A stretch of 64,000 bases of DNA from Enterobacteriaceae bacterium ESL0689 (GCA_029433525.1 JAQTIF010000001.1:1116001-1180000); one strand, 5' to 3'; shown: positions 50,343 to 61,898, counted from the first letter of the stretch. The notes: generated by a model not told the origin, from the sequence alone. Program-made: numbers and translations.

Positions 50343-52973
50343 ATGAGCAAGAGCACCGCGGAGATCCGTCAGGCGTTTCTCGACTTTTTTCACAGTAAGG
50401 GGCATCAGGTTGTTGCCAGCAGCTCCCTTGTACCTCATAACGACCCAACGCTATTGTTTACCAATGCGGGAATGAACCAGTTTAAAGACGTTTTTCTGGG
50501 GCTTGATAAACGTCATTATTCACGCGCAACGACAGCACAACGGTGTGTACGCGCGGGGGGTAAACATAACGATCTGGAAAATGTTGGTTATACCGCGCGC
50601 CATCACACCTTCTTTGAAATGCTGGGTAACTTCAGTTTTGGTGATTATTTTAAGCAGGATGCTATCAAATATGCATGGGAGCTCCTGACCGGGGAAAACT
50701 GGTTTGCGTTGCCAAAAGAGAAACTGTGGGTAACCGTCTACCAGTCTGATGATGAAGCGTTCAATATCTGGGCGAATGAGGTCGGCATCCCTCATGAACG
50801 CATTATTCGTATCGGCGACAACAAAGGCGCTCCCTACGCTTCTGATAACTTCTGGCAGATGGGCGATACGGGGCCATGTGGTCCTTGTACAGAAATCTTC
50901 TTTGATCACGGTGATCATATCTGGGGAGGGCCACCAGGTAGCCCGGAAGAGGATGGCGATCGTTATATTGAGATCTGGAATATCGTCTTTATGCAGTTTA
51001 ATCGCCAGGCGGATGGAACGCTGGAACCCTTGCCGAAACCATCGGTTGATACCGGTATGGGGCTGGAACGTATCGCCGCTGTCTTGCAGCATGTCGATTC
51101 CAATTATGACATTGACCTGTTTCGCACCCTGATTGCGGATGTTGCCAAAGTGATCGGCACAACTGACCTGAGCAGCAAATCATTGCGGGTGATCGCTGAC
51201 CATATACGCTCTTGTGCATTTCTTATCGCCGATGGTGTTCTGCCATCGAATGAAAATCGTGGTTACGTTTTGCGCCGGATAATTCGCCGCGCGGTACGGC
51301 ATGGCAATATGGCGGGCGCCAGAGATATTTTTTTCTGGAAGCTTGTGGCGCCATTAATTGAAGTCATGGGAGCGGCAGGGACTGATCTACGAAAACAACA
51401 AGCACAGGTTGAGCAGGTTCTTAAAACCGAAGAAGAGCAATTTATTCGTACCCTCGATCGTGGTCTGGCGTTACTGGATGAAGAACTTGCGCAACTGAAA
51501 GGTGACACACTCGATGGTGAAACCGCTTTCCGTCTGTATGATACCTATGGTTTTCCGCTTGATCTGACTGCTGATGTTTGTCGTGAACGTCATATCAAAG
51601 TTGATGAAGCTGGTTTTGAACGGGCGATGGAAGCACAGCGTCGTCGGGCGCGTGAGTCCAGTGGCTTTGGTACAGATTATAATGCGATGATTCGCGTCGA
51701 TGGCAGTTCGGTATTTAAAGGGTATGATCAGCAGCAACTGGATGCGAAAGTCAGCGCACTGTTTGTCGACGGTAAAGCAGTTAACCGTATCGAAGAAGGG
51801 CAGGAAGCGGTCGTTATCCTTGATCAAACGCCGTTCTATGCGGAATCAGGGGGGCAGATCGGCGATAGCGGTGAGCTGACAGGAAACGGCTCCTCCTTCA
51901 GGGTTCGTGATACCCAGAAGTATGGCCAGTCTGTTGGTCATATCGGTAAACTGATCCGTGGTACGTTACAGACAGGCGATGATGTACTGGCTGAAATCGA
52001 TAATGTCCGCCGTCAACATATCCGCCTGAACCACTCTGCAACCCATCTGATGCACGCTGCCTTGCGCCAGGTCCTGGGAACTCATGTGGCCCAAAAAGGT
52101 TCTCTGGTCAATGATAAAATGTTGCGCTTCGACTTCTCTCATTTTACCGCCATGACGCCACAAGAGATTCGCGCGGTGGAAGATCTGGTTAATCAGCAAA
52201 TTCGTCACAATCTACTCATTGATACCACGATCATGGATCTCGATACGGCAAGAGAGAAAGGGGCGATGGCGCTGTTTGGCGAGAAATATGATGATCGTGT
52301 TCGTGTTCTGAGCATGGGCGATTTTTCTACTGAACTATGTGGTGGAACACATGCCTCACGTACAGGCGATATTGGCCTGTTCCGGATTATTTCAGAATCC
52401 GGTACAGCTGCAGGTGTTCGTCGCATTGAGGCGGTCACGGGAGAAAATGCGATTGTAAACATGCATGCGCAAAGCGATATTATCAGTGATATCGCCCGCC
52501 TACTCAAGAGTGACAGCCATAATCCTGGCGATAAACTGCGCACCATGCTGGAACGTACCCGTGTACTGGAGAAAGAACTGCAACAGCTGAAGGAACAGGC
52601 GGCGGCGCAGGTCAGTGTGAATCTCGCAAGTAAAGTGGAAGAGATCGGTAAGGTGAAGCTGCTGGTCAGCGAGTTACCGGATGTTGAACCGAAAATGTTG
52701 CGTTCTATCGTTGATGACCTGAAAAATCAATTAGGTTCAGTTATTATTGTACTGGCTACAGTCACTGATGGTAAAGTTTCCCTGATTGCAGGCGTTTCTC
52801 AGGATATGACCAGCAGAGTCAAAGCTGGAGAACTGGTCGCTATGGTTGCCCGGCAGGTCGGAGGGAAAGGCGGTGGTCGCCCTGATATGGCTCAGGCAGG
52901 TGGAACAGATGCGTCTGCGCTTCCTTCTGCGTTGGCTAGTGTAAAAAACTGGGTTACCGCTAGATTGCAATAG
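50343..52973 (+). CDS. alaS: Alanyl-tRNA synthetase
   Basis: Class II synthetase charging and editing tRNA-Ala. N-terminal aminoacylation domain ([20 protein letters not shown]), editing domain with the zinc-binding HSATH and CGGTH motifs, and the C-Ala domain ([18 protein letters not shown]). The 876 aa equal E. coli. Confidence 0.98.
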   Translation: MSKSTAEIRQAFLDFFHSKGHQVVASSSLVPHNDPTLLFTNAGMNQFKDVFLGLDKRHYSRATTAQRCVRAGGKHNDLENVGYTARHHTFFEMLGNFSFGDYFKQDAIKYAWELLTGENWFALPKEKLWVTVYQSDDEAFNIWANEVGIPHERIIRIGDNKGAPYASDNFWQMGDTGPCGPCTEIFFDHGDHIWGGPPGSPEEDGDRYIEIWNIVFMQFNRQADGTLEPLPKPSVDTGMGLERIAAVLQHVDSNYDIDLFRTLIADVAKVIGTTDLSSKSLRVIADHIRSCAFLIADGVLPSNENRGYVLRRIIRRAVRHGNMAGARDIFFWKLVAPLIEVMGAAGTDLRKQQAQVEQVLKTEEEQFIRTLDRGLALLDEELAQLKGDTLDGETAFRLYDTYGFPLDLTADVCRERHIKVDEAGFERAMEAQRRRARESSGFGTDYNAMIRVDGSSVFKGYDQQQLDAKVSALFVDGKAVNRIEEGQEAVVILDQTPFYAESGGQIGDSGELTGNGSSFRVRDTQKYGQSVGHIGKLIRGTLQTGDDVLAEIDNVRRQHIRLNHSATHLMHAALRQVLGTHVAQKGSLVNDKMLRFDFSHFTAMTPQEIRAVEDLVNQQIRHNLLIDTTIMDLDTAREKGAMALFGEKYDDRVRVLSMGDFSTELCGGTHASRTGDIGLFRIISESGTAAGVRRIEAVTGENAIVNMHAQSDIISDIARLLKSDSHNPGDKLRTMLERTRVLEKELQQLKEQAAAQVSVNLASKVEEIGKVKLLVSELPDVEPKMLRSIVDDLKNQLGSVIIVLATVTDGKVSLIAGVSQDMTSRVKAGELVAMVARQVGGKGGGRPDMAQAGGTDASALPSALASVKNWVTARLQ

Positions 52974-53224
52974 CTATCACTGAAATAACTATAGGCAACA
53001 GATGATGCTATTGCAGAATAGTGCTGTGTTACAATAAATGCACCTTTAATGATAAAATTGGGTTAAAATTATGTGCATCGGCTAAACTTAAATTTAACAG
53101 AATGTAATTTGATGGCGCTTATTGCTTAATGTATTTGTCATCGCTTACTTTTTGACGTTATATAATGATGGATAATGCCGGGATACATTAGACCCGACTC
53201 TTTTAATTTTTCAAGGAGCAAAGA

Positions 53225-53410
53225 ATGCTGATTCTGACTCGTCGAGTTGGTGAGACCCTCATGATTGGCGATGAGGTTACGGTAACAGTTTTAGGGGTTA
53301 AGGGTAACCAGGTACGTATTGGTGTTAATGCTCCTAAGGAAGTTTCTGTACATCGTGAAGAGATCTACCAGCGTATACAAGCTGAAAAATCTCAGCCATC
53401 TGGTTTCTAA
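53225..53410 (+). CDS. csrA: Carbon storage regulator CsrA
   Basis: 61-aa RNA-binding dimer that represses translation at GGA-containing leaders, antagonised by csrB/csrC under BarA-Uvr[16 protein letters not shown] and the RNA-contacting [15 protein letters not shown] are conserved. AAGGAG precedes the ATG. The last residues (SQPSGF) differ from E. coli (QQSSY), as is common in this family. Confidence 0.98.
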   Translation: MLILTRRVGETLMIGDEVTVTVLGVKGNQVRIGVNAPKEVSVHREEIYQRIQAEKSQPSGF

Positions 53411-53417
53411 GACTTTC

Positions 53418-53441
53418 GCGCCTCATGAATTCATGAGGCGC
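53418..53441. terminator. 24-bp perfect palindrome after csrA
   Basis: GCGCCTCATGAA and its exact complement form a 12-bp self-complementary arm 7 bp after the csrA stop, followed by ACATCTTTTC. Likely csrA terminator with a modest T-tract. Confidence 0.7.
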
Positions 53442-53676
53442 ACATCTTTTCAGTACAGTTAAAACTCATCGCGCGTCATATCACTTTTAGCACAAGTGGT
53501 TTTACAGAGCTAAAATTCTGTTTCCTGCTGTTTTTACAGGCTAATTGCACGGTAAGTATGCAAACGGAAAAAGGCGCCGAAAAATTGTTTGACTTATAAG
53601 TATCAGAAAGTAATATGTGCGCCACGCAGCCGAGAACAACAAAGTGCGTTCTTTGAAGCACTCGTAAGAGGCGTGT

Positions 53677-53769
53677 GGTGAGGTGGCCGAGAGGCTGAAG
53701 GCGCTCCCCTGCTAAGGGAGTATGCGGTTAAAAGCTGCATCCGGGGTTCGAATCCCCGCCTCACCGCCA
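53677..53769 (+). tRNA. serV: tRNA-Ser (anticodon GCU)
   Basis: 93-nt class II tRNA with a long variable arm, GCT anticodon in the loop CTGCTAA, T-arm GGTTCGAATCC and encoded CCA. It is at the same place as E. coli serV, downstream of csrA. Confidence 0.97.
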
Positions 53770-53773
53770 TTTT

Positions 53774-53850
53774 GCATCCGTAGCTCAGCTGGATAGAGTA
53801 CTCGGCTACGAACCGAGCGGTCGGAGGTTCGAATCCTCCCGGATGCACCA
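53774..53850 (+). tRNA. tRNA-Arg (anticodon ACG), copy 1
   Basis: 77 nt with encoded CCA; anticodon ACG in GCTACGAACC, read as ICG after deamination. Follows serV by 4 nt, equivalent to one of the argVYZQ genes. Confidence 0.97.
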
Positions 53851-53908
53851 TTTTATCACTGTGTTTCATAGTGATAGCAGGATACGAATAGAGTCAGTTT
53901 TTTCAGAT

Positions 53909-53985
53909 GCATCCGTAGCTCAGCTGGATAGAGTACTCGGCTACGAACCGAGCGGTCGGAGGTTCGAATCCTCCCGGATGCACCA
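53909..53985 (+). tRNA. tRNA-Arg (anticodon ACG), copy 2
   Basis: Identical 77-nt sequence to copy 1, 58 nt downstream. Confidence 0.97.
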
Positions 53986-54167
53986 TCTTATTCAGTATCG
54001 CATTGATGATATCATTATGATCAATGAGGTCTTCCTGGCCTGCAGGATCGTTGTATCACAACCGCCAACAGAGTAATACAGCGCACCATATCTCATGGAT
54101 GTCTGCTATTTTTAGTGCTTTCAGTCAGGGAAGTATTAACACACTGAATGCCATACTTCTTTTCTAT

Positions 54168-54244
54168 GCATCCGTAGCTCAGCTGGATAGAGTACTCGGC
54201 TACGAACCGAGCGGTCGGAGGTTCGAATCCTCCCGGATGCACCA
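54168..54244 (+). tRNA. tRNA-Arg (anticodon ACG), copy 3
   Basis: Identical 77-nt sequence to copies 1 and 2, after a longer 182-nt spacer. E. coli K-12 has four such copies in this cluster; a fourth is not present here. Confidence 0.97.
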
Positions 54245-54404
54245 TTCTCTCTTCCGCCTTTTTTGCGTTATGCACGTGAGTGCTATAATAAAAACATCTT
54301 TCTGAATTTCCGGTTATTCCTGCATTGCCAGGTGCTATCGACAGCGACAACATGTTTCTTTTACGCTAAAGTAGCGGTCACTTATCCATTTTTGAAGAAT
54401 GATC

Positions 54405-54971
54405 ATGTACGAACATTATGCCGGCCTGATTTTCGATATGGATGGCACACTACTGGATACCGAATCACTTCATTGCCAGGCGTGGCGGGAAGTGTTGGAT
54501 CGCTATGGTATGCGTTTTGATGAGCCAACTATGGTTGCACTTAACGGTTCGCCATCATGGCGTATTGCCGAGGCCCAGATTGAATGGAATCAGACGACTT
54601 TCGATCCTCATCGCCTGGCGCAGGAAAAAACAGCTATCCTGAAAACGCTATCGCTGGACAATATACGACCTTTACCATTAATTTCCGTGGTTAAAGAGTG
54701 GTACGGACGCCGCCCCATGTCGGTTGGTACGGGCAGTGAAAGTGTCGTGGCGGAGGCGTTTTTAACTCATCTTGGTTTACGGCACTATTTCGATGCCGTT
54801 GTGACCGCTAATGATGTTCAGAATTACAAACCAGCACCTGATACTTTTCTGCTATGTGCTAAGCGTATGGGGGTGGCTGCAGAGAAATGTCTTGTTTTTG
54901 AAGATGCTGATTTGGGATTACAAGCGGCGAAGTTGGCTGGAATGGATGCAGTAGATGTTCGATTACTGTAA
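54405..54971 (+). CDS. yqaB: Fructose-1-phosphate / 6-phosphogluconate phosphatase YqaB
   Basis: HAD-family sugar phosphatase. DMDGTLLDTE is the nucleophile motif, VGTGSES motif II, and KPAPDTFLL with VFEDADLGLQAA motifs III-IV. The start at 54405 (MYEHYAGLIFD) matches E. coli; an in-frame ATG at 54399 adds two residues. The 188 aa equal E. coli. yqaA, which follows in E. coli, is missing. Confidence 0.95.
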   Translation: MYEHYAGLIFDMDGTLLDTESLHCQAWREVLDRYGMRFDEPTMVALNGSPSWRIAEAQIEWNQTTFDPHRLAQEKTAILKTLSLDNIRPLPLISVVKEWYGRRPMSVGTGSESVVAEAFLTHLGLRHYFDAVVTANDVQNYKPAPDTFLLCAKRMGVAAEKCLVFEDADLGLQAAKLAGMDAVDVRLL

Positions 54972-55068
54972 ATGATGGCGATCACTATCAGCAATTATTG
55001 TGATGGTACTCATTTAACGTAATAACCATGATATTTATTCAAATGATTCTGACATGTGAGAGGTCAAC

Positions 55069-56628
55069 TTGATTCCGGACGTATCACAAGCACTGAACTG
55101 GCTGGAAAAAAATCCGCAGGCTATTCAGGGTATCCAGCGTGGTCTTGAGCGTGAAACGCTGCGTATTAATGCCGATGGCTCACTCGCCACCACTCCTCAT
55201 CCTGAGGCGATGGGTTCGGCGCTGACACATCAATGGATAACCACCGATTTTGCTGAAGCATTACTGGAGTTCATTACCCCCGTTGGCCGTGATATCGGGC
55301 ATATGCTGACGGTTATGCGCGATATTCATCGCTATGCAGCACGTCATATTGGTAATGAGCAGATGTGGCCACTGAGTATGCCTTGTTATATTGCACCAGG
55401 ACAGGATATAGAGCTGGCGCAATACGGAACCTCAAACATCGGGCGACTGAAAACGCTCTATCGTGAAGGATTGAAAAATCGCTACGGTGCGTTAATGCAG
55501 ACGATTTCCGGCATACATTATAACTTCTCGCTACCGATGGCCTTCTGGCAGATAAAATATGGGGTTAAAGATGAGGAAAGTGGTAAAGAAATTATTTCAG
55601 CAGGTTATTTCCGCGCCATTCGTAACTACTATCTTTTTGGCTGGGTGATCCCGTATTTGTTTGGTGCTTCACCGGCTATCTGCTCATCTTTTCTGCAGGG
55701 AAGACAGACGACATTACCATTTGAGCAGACGCCAGAGGGGATGTATTACCTTCCCTATGCCACTTCGTTGCGCCTGAGTGATCTGGGGTACACCAACAAG
55801 TCACAAAGCCAGCTTGGTATTACCTTTAATGATCTGCATGAATATGTTGCTGGTTTGCAACGGGCAACAAAAACCCCCTCAGTAGAATATGCGCGTATTG
55901 GTCTCGAAAAAGAGGGAAAATATCGGCAAATCAACAGTAATATTTTGCAGATTGAGAATGAATTCTACGCACCAGTGCGCCCGAAACGGGTTGTTGATGG
56001 TGATGAGAAACCCTCTGAGGCGTTACTCCGTGGTGGGATAGAGTATCTCGAAGTCCGTTCCCTTGATATCAATCCGTTCTCGCCCATTGGTATTGACGAG
56101 CAGCAGATCCGTTTTCTCGACCTGTTTATGGTCTGGTGTGTGCTGGCTGAGGCACCAGAAATGAGCAGTGATGAATTGCTGTGTACACGGGTTAACTGGA
56201 ATCGTGTGATCCTTGAAGGACGTAAACCGGGTTTAACTCTCGGGATTGGCTGTGAAAGCGCACAATTCCCGCTGGAAAAAGTAGGTAAAGATCTGTTCCA
56301 CGATTTACGTCGTGTCGCACAGACATTGGATAGTGTTCACGGTGGCATAGAGTATCAACAGGTATGTGATCAACTGGTCAGCTGCTTTGATGATCCACAA
56401 TTGACTTTTTCAGCGCGTATTTTACGTGTTATGCTCGAAAAAGAGGGAATTTGTAAAACAGGTAAATTACTGTCTGATCGCTACGCGACGCTATTACGAC
56501 AAGAGCCGCTGGAAATTTTACATGAAGCAGACTTTCTTGCTGAGCGTGAGGCCTCGTTAGTGCGTCAGCAGAATATTGAAGCGCAAGATAAAGAACCTTT
56601 TGCTGTGTTATTAGCCAGATATGTGTAG
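55069..56628 (+). CDS. gshA: Glutamate-cysteine ligase GshA
   Basis: First step of glutathione synthesis. The start is TTG at 55069, as in E. coli gshA, with GAGAGG upstream. [39 protein letters not shown] and [13 protein letters not shown]-type blocks are conserved. The 519 aa are near E. coli (518). Confidence 0.97.
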   Translation: MIPDVSQALNWLEKNPQAIQGIQRGLERETLRINADGSLATTPHPEAMGSALTHQWITTDFAEALLEFITPVGRDIGHMLTVMRDIHRYAARHIGNEQMWPLSMPCYIAPGQDIELAQYGTSNIGRLKTLYREGLKNRYGALMQTISGIHYNFSLPMAFWQIKYGVKDEESGKEIISAGYFRAIRNYYLFGWVIPYLFGASPAICSSFLQGRQTTLPFEQTPEGMYYLPYATSLRLSDLGYTNKSQSQLGITFNDLHEYVAGLQRATKTPSVEYARIGLEKEGKYRQINSNILQIENEFYAPVRPKRVVDGDEKPSEALLRGGIEYLEVRSLDINPFSPIGIDEQQIRFLDLFMVWCVLAEAPEMSSDELLCTRVNWNRVILEGRKPGLTLGIGCESAQFPLEKVGKDLFHDLRRVAQTLDSVHGGIEYQQVCDQLVSCFDDPQLTFSARILRVMLEKEGICKTGKLLSDRYATLLRQEPLEILHEADFLAEREASLVRQQNIEAQDKEPFAVLLARYV

Positions 56629-56774
56629 TAAAATATCACCAAAAAGGCCATGTTCATGTAGCTTTGTAGCGCTGATTTGAGGAATATGATCAATGCAGGG
56701 CTTGTATCGGTCGATGATTCGCTGGAATGCCAGCCATTCATCCTGTTTTAGAAAAACACTATCGGAGGCAAAGA

Positions 56775-57290
56775 ATGCCGTTGTTAGATAGCTTCACCGT
56801 CGATCATACTCGCATGAGAGCACCAGCAGTACGTATCGCGAAGAAAATGAATACACCACACGGCGATGAAATTACCGTTTTCGATTTGCGTTTTTGCGTT
56901 CCTAATCAGGAAGTGATGCCGGAAAAGGGTATCCATACACTGGAGCATCTGTTTGCTGGTTTTATGCGCGATCATCTGAACGGTAATGGCGTGGAAATTA
57001 TTGATATCTCCCCAATGGGATGTCGTACCGGTTTCTATATGAGCCTGATTGGTTCACCCGATGAGCAACGGGTTGCGGATGCATGGAAAGCGGCGATGAC
57101 TGATGTTTTGCAGGTTAAGGATCAAGCGCAGATTCCGGAACTGAATATTTATCAGTGTGGCACTTATACCATGCATTCACTGAAAGAAGCGCAGGAGATA
57201 GCCCGTCATATCATTGAACGTGGCATCCGCATCAATCACAATGACGAACTGGCTCTCTCTCAGGAAATCCAGCAAAAATTGCATCATTAA
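56775..57290 (+). CDS. luxS: S-ribosylhomocysteine lyase LuxS
   Basis: Makes DPD, the AI-2 precursor, and homocysteine. The start at 56775 has GGAGG upstream; an in-frame ATG at 56727 adds 16 residues. Zinc motif HTLEH (HxxEH) and [13 protein letters not shown] contain the key residues. The 171 aa equal E. coli. Confidence 0.97.
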   Translation: MPLLDSFTVDHTRMRAPAVRIAKKMNTPHGDEITVFDLRFCVPNQEVMPEKGIHTLEHLFAGFMRDHLNGNGVEIIDISPMGCRTGFYMSLIGSPDEQRVADAWKAAMTDVLQVKDQAQIPELNIYQCGTYTMHSLKEAQEIARHIIERGIRINHNDELALSQEIQQKLHH

Positions 57291-57300
57291 GTCAGAAGAT

Positions 57301-57328
57301 AATAAAGGGATCAGCCGATCCCTTTATT
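57301..57328. terminator. Bidirectional terminator between luxS and emrB
   Basis: AATAAAGGGATC / GATCCCTTTATT, a perfect 12-bp stem with AGCC loop, A/T-rich on both outer sides, between convergent genes. Confidence 0.88.
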
Positions 57329-57349
57329 ATTACACCGATCTGTCTGCGC

Positions 57350-58885
57350 TTAATGCGCACCGCCACCACCGCTCGCACTAAAGGGAGGTTTGGCAAACCA
57401 TACCAGTCCCAGTAATATCAGGAAGATACCTGCTGACATCCAGAAAACTTCATTTGCCGAGATAATCAGCCCCTGGTTAGTTATCTGTTGTGCTATCCAG
57501 CCCGATGCTTGTTGCTGGCTGAATCCCAGATCATGTAGCTGATCATAGAGCCGTTGCGCATTGGGGTTGTAGGGGGTAATGGCCTCTGTCAATTGCGCAT
57601 GGTGCAGTGCCTCGCGATCACTCCATAGCGTCGTCGTGATGGAGGTGCCGATAGAACCTGCCAGCGTGCGGGCAAAATTTGACAGGCTGGAGGCGGCTGC
57701 CAGCCGGCTGGGCGGAAGACCAGAGAGTGTAATGGTCGTTAATGGCATAAAGAAGCAGGCTACGGCAAATCCCTGGATAAACTGCGGCCATGCCGATGCT
57801 GCGAAATTCATGCCGGGCTCAAAAGTCCAGGCGCGCCAGTAAAAACAGACGGCGTAAACAATAAAGCTAAAGGTGACCAGCCGACGCATATCAAGTTTAT
57901 GTGCAAAACGGCCAATAATGGGCGTCAGGATCACCGGGATCACGCCAACCGGGGCGGAAGCGAGTCCTGCCCAGGTGGCCGTATAGCCATACACCGATTG
58001 CAGGAGTTGTGGCAGTAATACAATCGCACCAAAGTACAGCATGTAAGCGAGACTGATACATAAACAACCAATGGTAAAATTGCGCGATTTGAAGAGTGAG
58101 AGATCGACAATCGGATTGTCATCGGTCAGCTCCCAGACGATAAGGAAGCTGATGGAAATAACGGCAATAATCGTCAGAATAATAATCTCGTTAGAGGCAA
58201 ACCAGTCCAGTTCTTTGCCGCGATCCAGCATAATTTGCAGGCTACCAATACCGATGACCAGCAAGGCCAGGCCAATGCTGTCGATTCGCCGCTTTTCCGT
58301 TTTGGTTTCACGATGGCGCAGGGTGTGTAATGTCATGGCGACTACCGCAATACCAATCGGGACATTGATAAAGAATATCCATCCCCAGTGATAGTTATCG
58401 CTGATATATCCACCCAGAATAGGGCCACCGATTGGCGCGACAATAACCGTCATCGACCACAGCGCCAGTGCGATAGACCGTTTAGCCGACGGATAATTGC
58501 TTAGCAGCAGACTTTGTGACAAGGGGATGAGCGGCCCGGCGACCAGCCCTTGCATCACGCGGCAGAAAATTAACATATTCAGGCTGCCGGAAATGCCACA
58601 GGCCCAGGAGGCGATAGCAAATGCGACGGTCGCCCACAGAAACAGTTTCACTTCTCCGACACGTTTAGCCAGCCAGCCGGTGAGCGGGATAGAGATGGCA
58701 TTTGACACCCCAAAGGAGGTGATCACCCATGTTCCCTGGCTTAATGAGGCACCGAGATTACCGGCAATGGTTGGGATAGCGACGTTGGCAATCGTTGAAT
58801 CCAGCACCTGCATAAATGTGGCAAGTGACAACGCAATAGTCATGATGACCAGTTGTGCCCCTTCCAGCGGTTTTTGCTGTTGCAT
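57350..58885 (-). CDS. emrB: Multidrug efflux MFS transporter EmrB
   Basis: Inner-membrane pump of the EmrAB-TolC tripartite efflux system (14-TM DHA2 family) exporting hydrophobic uncouplers and antibiotics. LDSTIANVAIPTIAGNLGAS and the GPILGGYIS motif C region are conserved. The 511 aa are near E. coli (512). It starts 14 bp after emrA. Confidence 0.96.
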   Translation of the reverse strand: MQQQKPLEGAQLVIMTIALSLATFMQVLDSTIANVAIPTIAGNLGASLSQGTWVITSFGVSNAISIPLTGWLAKRVGEVKLFLWATVAFAIASWACGISGSLNMLIFCRVMQGLVAGPLIPLSQSLLLSNYPSAKRSIALALWSMTVIVAPIGGPILGGYISDNYHWGWIFFINVPIGIAVVAMTLHTLRHRETKTEKRRIDSIGLALLVIGIGSLQIMLDRGKELDWFASNEIIILTIIAVISISFLIVWELTDDNPIVDLSLFKSRNFTIGCLCISLAYMLYFGAIVLLPQLLQSVYGYTATWAGLASAPVGVIPVILTPIIGRFAHKLDMRRLVTFSFIVYAVCFYWRAWTFEPGMNFAASAWPQFIQGFAVACFFMPLTTITLSGLPPSRLAAASSLSNFARTLAGSIGTSITTTLWSDREALHHAQLTEAITPYNPNAQRLYDQLHDLGFSQQQASGWIAQQITNQGLIISANEVFWMSAGIFLILLGLVWFAKPPFSASGGGGAH

Positions 58886-58899
58886 GATGCTTTCCTGAA

Positions 58900-60072
58900 T
58901 TATTCTGCGTTAGCCTGGATGAGCTCGTCGATCAGTTTATTGACCGGACCAAGGCTTATCTCGCGTGCATTGCTCTCATAAACCGGTGACTGGCGTGTCT
59001 GGCTGGCTAATACTTCGCCATTATGGTCAGTGGTATCCACTTTGACCACAGTGGAGAGGCCAATGCGCAGAGGATGGGCGGCGAGTTGTTTTTCATCCAG
59101 CGCGATACGTACCGGTAAACGTTGCACCACTTTAATCCAGTTGCCGGTCGCGTTTTGTGCGGGTAGCAGAGAAAACGCGCTTCCGGTACCCATATCCAGG
59201 CCGACTACTTTACCGGTGTATTTAACGTCATCACCGTAAATATCGCTAATAACGGTTGCTGGTTGCCCAATCCGCATGTGTGCCAGTTGTGTTTCTTTAA
59301 AGTTGGCGTCAATCCATAAATGGGTGGCGGGGACAACAGCCATCAACGGTGTCGCCGGGGTAATCTGAGCACCGGGCTGAACCGCGCGGCGGGAAACGTA
59401 GCCACTCATCGGGCTGACGATTTGTGTCCGTTGTAATGCCAGCCAGGCGTTACGTACATCCGTGGCGGCTTGCCGGACGGTCGGCTGTTGCTCAAGGTCG
59501 TTTTTCATAACGATAGCCTGATTAGCGTTGAGTTGCTGGATGGCAGCATCCAGCTCCGCCTGAGCGTTGGCGACCGTATCGCGCGCATGTTGCAGCTCTT
59601 CACGGCCAATCAGGTTAGAGGTTCCCAGCGGGATCCGGCGATCAAGATCAGCTTGCGCTTTTGCCAGCGCTGTTTTTCTGGCGTCGATATTTGCCTGCAG
59701 TTGCTTGCTGTTAATCATTTGCTGGCGTATCTGACGTACACTGATCGCAAGCTGCGTTTTGGCTTTTTCAAATGCCTGCAAAGCGTCAGTCTGATCGAGC
59801 GTGACCAGGGTATCACCTTGCTGTACAAAATCGGTATTGTCAGCCCAGACCTTTGTTACACTACCGGAGACCTGTGCCATAATCTGTACCTGATTACCCG
59901 CGACATAGGCATCATCCGTTTCTTCGTAATGACGCAGCACCAGAAACCAGTAAATACCGTAAGCGACGACAACAATAACAAAGAGTAATGTCAGTAATAA
60001 AAGAATACTTTTTCGTTTGTTTTTTTTGCTGTTCTGTTGCTGCGGCAATGTGTTCTCCGCATTTGCACCCAT
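58900..60072 (-). CDS. emrA: Multidrug efflux membrane-fusion protein EmrA
   Basis: Periplasmic adaptor linking EmrB to TolC. The start at 60072 (MGANAENTLPQQQ) matches E. coli; the longer ORF to 60123 adds 17 residues with no support. One N-terminal membrane segment is followed by the biotinyl-lipoyl half-motifs and a long coiled-coil hairpin (about 95-210). The 390 aa equal E. coli. Confidence 0.95.
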   Translation of the reverse strand: MGANAENTLPQQQNSKKNKRKSILLLLTLLFVIVVVAYGIYWFLVLRHYEETDDAYVAGNQVQIMAQVSGSVTKVWADNTDFVQQGDTLVTLDQTDALQAFEKAKTQLAISVRQIRQQMINSKQLQANIDARKTALAKAQADLDRRIPLGTSNLIGREELQHARDTVANAQAELDAAIQQLNANQAIVMKNDLEQQPTVRQAATDVRNAWLALQRTQIVSPMSGYVSRRAVQPGAQITPATPLMAVVPATHLWIDANFKETQLAHMRIGQPATVISDIYGDDVKYTGKVVGLDMGTGSAFSLLPAQNATGNWIKVVQRLPVRIALDEKQLAAHPLRIGLSTVVKVDTTDHNGEVLASQTRQSPVYESNAREISLGPVNKLIDELIQANAE

Positions 60073-60195
60073 GTTATTTTCCACCCTAATGATGATTGAG
60101 AATTGGCTGAATAGCTTTATCAATCAGACAAAACCGTCGCTTTGTCTGACTTTAGTTATCAACTCAGAAAAAAATGTTATTCCGATCCCGGCTGA

Positions 60196-60723
60196 CTATT
60201 GTGACTCTGCCTGTAGATCATCCCTTTCCATTTGCTCAAGGCGAGCCAGTAGTTTACGAACAATGCGCTCAAGTTGATCTTTTTCACTGGCATTTAAAGC
60301 AGACCAGAGTTGATGCAGGCTATGGTGTTGCGGAGGTAAAATCTCACGTAAAAACTGATGGCCTTTATCGGTAAGTTGCAGGTAAAGGCAGCGACGATCA
60401 TTTTCACTTTCACGACGTTCAATCCAGCCGCGTCTTTCCAGTTCGTCAGCGATACGTGTCGCGTTGGTACGGGAAGAGCCCAACGCACAGCTTAATTCAG
60501 AAGGCTGAATACGATGATTGTCCTGAGATTCCAGAGTGATCAATGCCATGAAGAGCGTTTCGTTAATCCCTTGTGCTTTCAGTACATTATTCCGGTTTTC
60601 CAGCAGTTTACCCTGCATATGCATGCAGAGGCGCGTCAGCAGAACTTCCTCAAGCGGGAAATCGTGGCAGCGACTGGCACGGGATTTGAGCATTTGTTCA
60701 ACAGGCGTAAACGAACTGTCCAT
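60196..60723 (-). CDS. emrR: MarR-family repressor EmrR (MprA)
   Basis: Winged-helix repressor of emrAB relieved by uncouplers and phenolic compounds. [20 protein letters not shown] is the recognition region and [20 protein letters not shown] the wing. The 175 aa are near E. coli (176). First gene of emrRAB. Confidence 0.97.
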   Translation of the reverse strand: MDSSFTPVEQMLKSRASRCHDFPLEEVLLTRLCMHMQGKLLENRNNVLKAQGINETLFMALITLESQDNHRIQPSELSCALGSSRTNATRIADELERRGWIERRESENDRRCLYLQLTDKGHQFLREILPPQHHSLHQLWSALNASEKDQLERIVRKLLARLEQMERDDLQAESQ

Positions 60724-60814
60724 CTTGACGGTAACCTCAGTAAATTCGATGGATATAATAACTATCGTGACAAATAAATCAAATCAATTATTGAATAAAA
60801 TCGACAGCTACTTT

Positions 60815-61153
60815 TTATGGCAACATACTGATTTTCCATATGACGCCATAGGTTAATGAACTCAGTAATGTTGGCAAAACAATGCTGCGTGTTTTCCAGA
60901 ATGTCACGCCTGATACGGCAAATCCGATGATTGCCGGTAACAGTTGATGATGATCGGCAAGGATTTGTGGCATGCAGGAAACGACCACCAGAGCGCAAAT
61001 AGAGGTAATACCGATAGTATTAAGCAGAATAGTGACAATATGCTTATGACGAGCCTGGCGAATATATAATGTGTGCAGGCGCAGTGGCAGATAGCGAAAC
61101 AGATAGTTCATGCCGCCTGCGACAAGGGCGATAACCAGAACCTCAATGCGCAT
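60815..61153 (-). CDS. ygaH: Branched-chain amino-acid export subunit YgaH
   Basis: Small AzlD-like membrane subunit (112 aa, about four hydrophobic segments) that works with YgaZ to export L-valine. MNYLFRYLPLRLH is characteristic. It overlaps ygaZ by 11 bp. Confidence 0.92.
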   Translation of the reverse strand: MRIEVLVIALVAGGMNYLFRYLPLRLHTLYIRQARHKHIVTILLNTIGITSICALVVVSCMPQILADHHQLLPAIIGFAVSGVTFWKTRSIVLPTLLSSLTYGVIWKISMLP

Positions 61154-61898
61154 CAGGCATCTCCTGTAAGAGGACCGGGATCAGTGCAGTCAGACAACCA
61201 CAGATAATTCCGGTCAGAATAGCGGCTGGAATAGAAAAAAATATCACTCCTGCGAGTGCTCCCGTCAGAGCAGCCATTACACTGAGTGATTGCTTACGCT
61301 GGAACGAAGCCAACAGGAAACTCATAAACAGTGCCGGTAACATAAAGTTCAGCCCGGCTTCTATGGCAGGGAAGCCGGTTAATAAGCCATTTCCGGAGTA
61401 AGCCCCTGCCAGCGTACCCAGTACCCAGGCAATCCAGGAGGTGAGAGCGATACCCGTCATCCAGTTTTCACTCCAGCCTCGGTTATTACGGGACAATTTT
61501 ACTGTCGCTGCGGCGAAGACTTCGTCAGTCAGACCAAAGGCCCAAAACGCTGTTTTTCTTTTGTCCAGTGGCTGAGAAATCCGGCTACGTAAAGAAGGTC
61601 CATACAGAATATGGCGGACGTCCATCGCCATAACAGTTAGTACCGCCACCCATAATGAACTTCCTGCCGCCAGCATCGTGGTGATCACAAACTGGCTGGC
61701 ACCCGCATAGATAATGCAGGAGAAAAGCAGACTTTCCAGTGGTGTGAATCCCAGCCGGGTTGCATTGAGACCAAAGGCAAAAGCGACCGGGATATAGCTA
61801 ATGACAATCGGCAGGCTGTCTTTCATCCCTTCAATAAAGGTGGATTCATTCAGAGAGATGGCCGAGGACAAGGTGGTTGATTTTTTCTGTTTTTTCAT
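61143..61898 (-). CDS. ygaZ: Branched-chain amino-acid export subunit YgaZ
   Basis: AzlC-family large subunit of the YgaZH valine exporter. SLPIVISYIPVAFAFGLNAT, CIIYAGASQFVITTML and MAMDVRHILYGPSLRSRI are conserved. The 251 aa are slightly longer than E. coli (245) because of a Lys-rich start (MKKQKKSTTLSS). proVWX, which lies near here in E. coli, is absent. Confidence 0.94.
   Translation of the reverse strand: MKKQKKSTTLSSAISLNESTFIEGMKDSLPIVISYIPVAFAFGLNATRLGFTPLESLLFSCIIYAGASQFVITTMLAAGSSLWVAVLTVMAMDVRHILYGPSLRSRISQPLDKRKTAFWAFGLTDEVFAAATVKLSRNNRGWSENWMTGIALTSWIAWVLGTLAGAYSGNGLLTGFPAIEAGLNFMLPALFMSFLLASFQRKQSLSVMAALTGALAGVIFFSIPAAILTGIICGCLTALIPVLLQEMPDAH

Noticed and set aside
53774-54244. 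Three identical 77-bp direct repeats that could look like a CRISPR array
   Set aside because: They fold as tRNA-Arg(ACG) with encoded CCA, and the spacers are of unequal length (58 and 182 nt).
54024-54305. ORFs crossing the tRNA-Arg genes on both strands
   Set aside because: They are translations of tRNA sequence; a shared peptide recurs at each tRNA copy.
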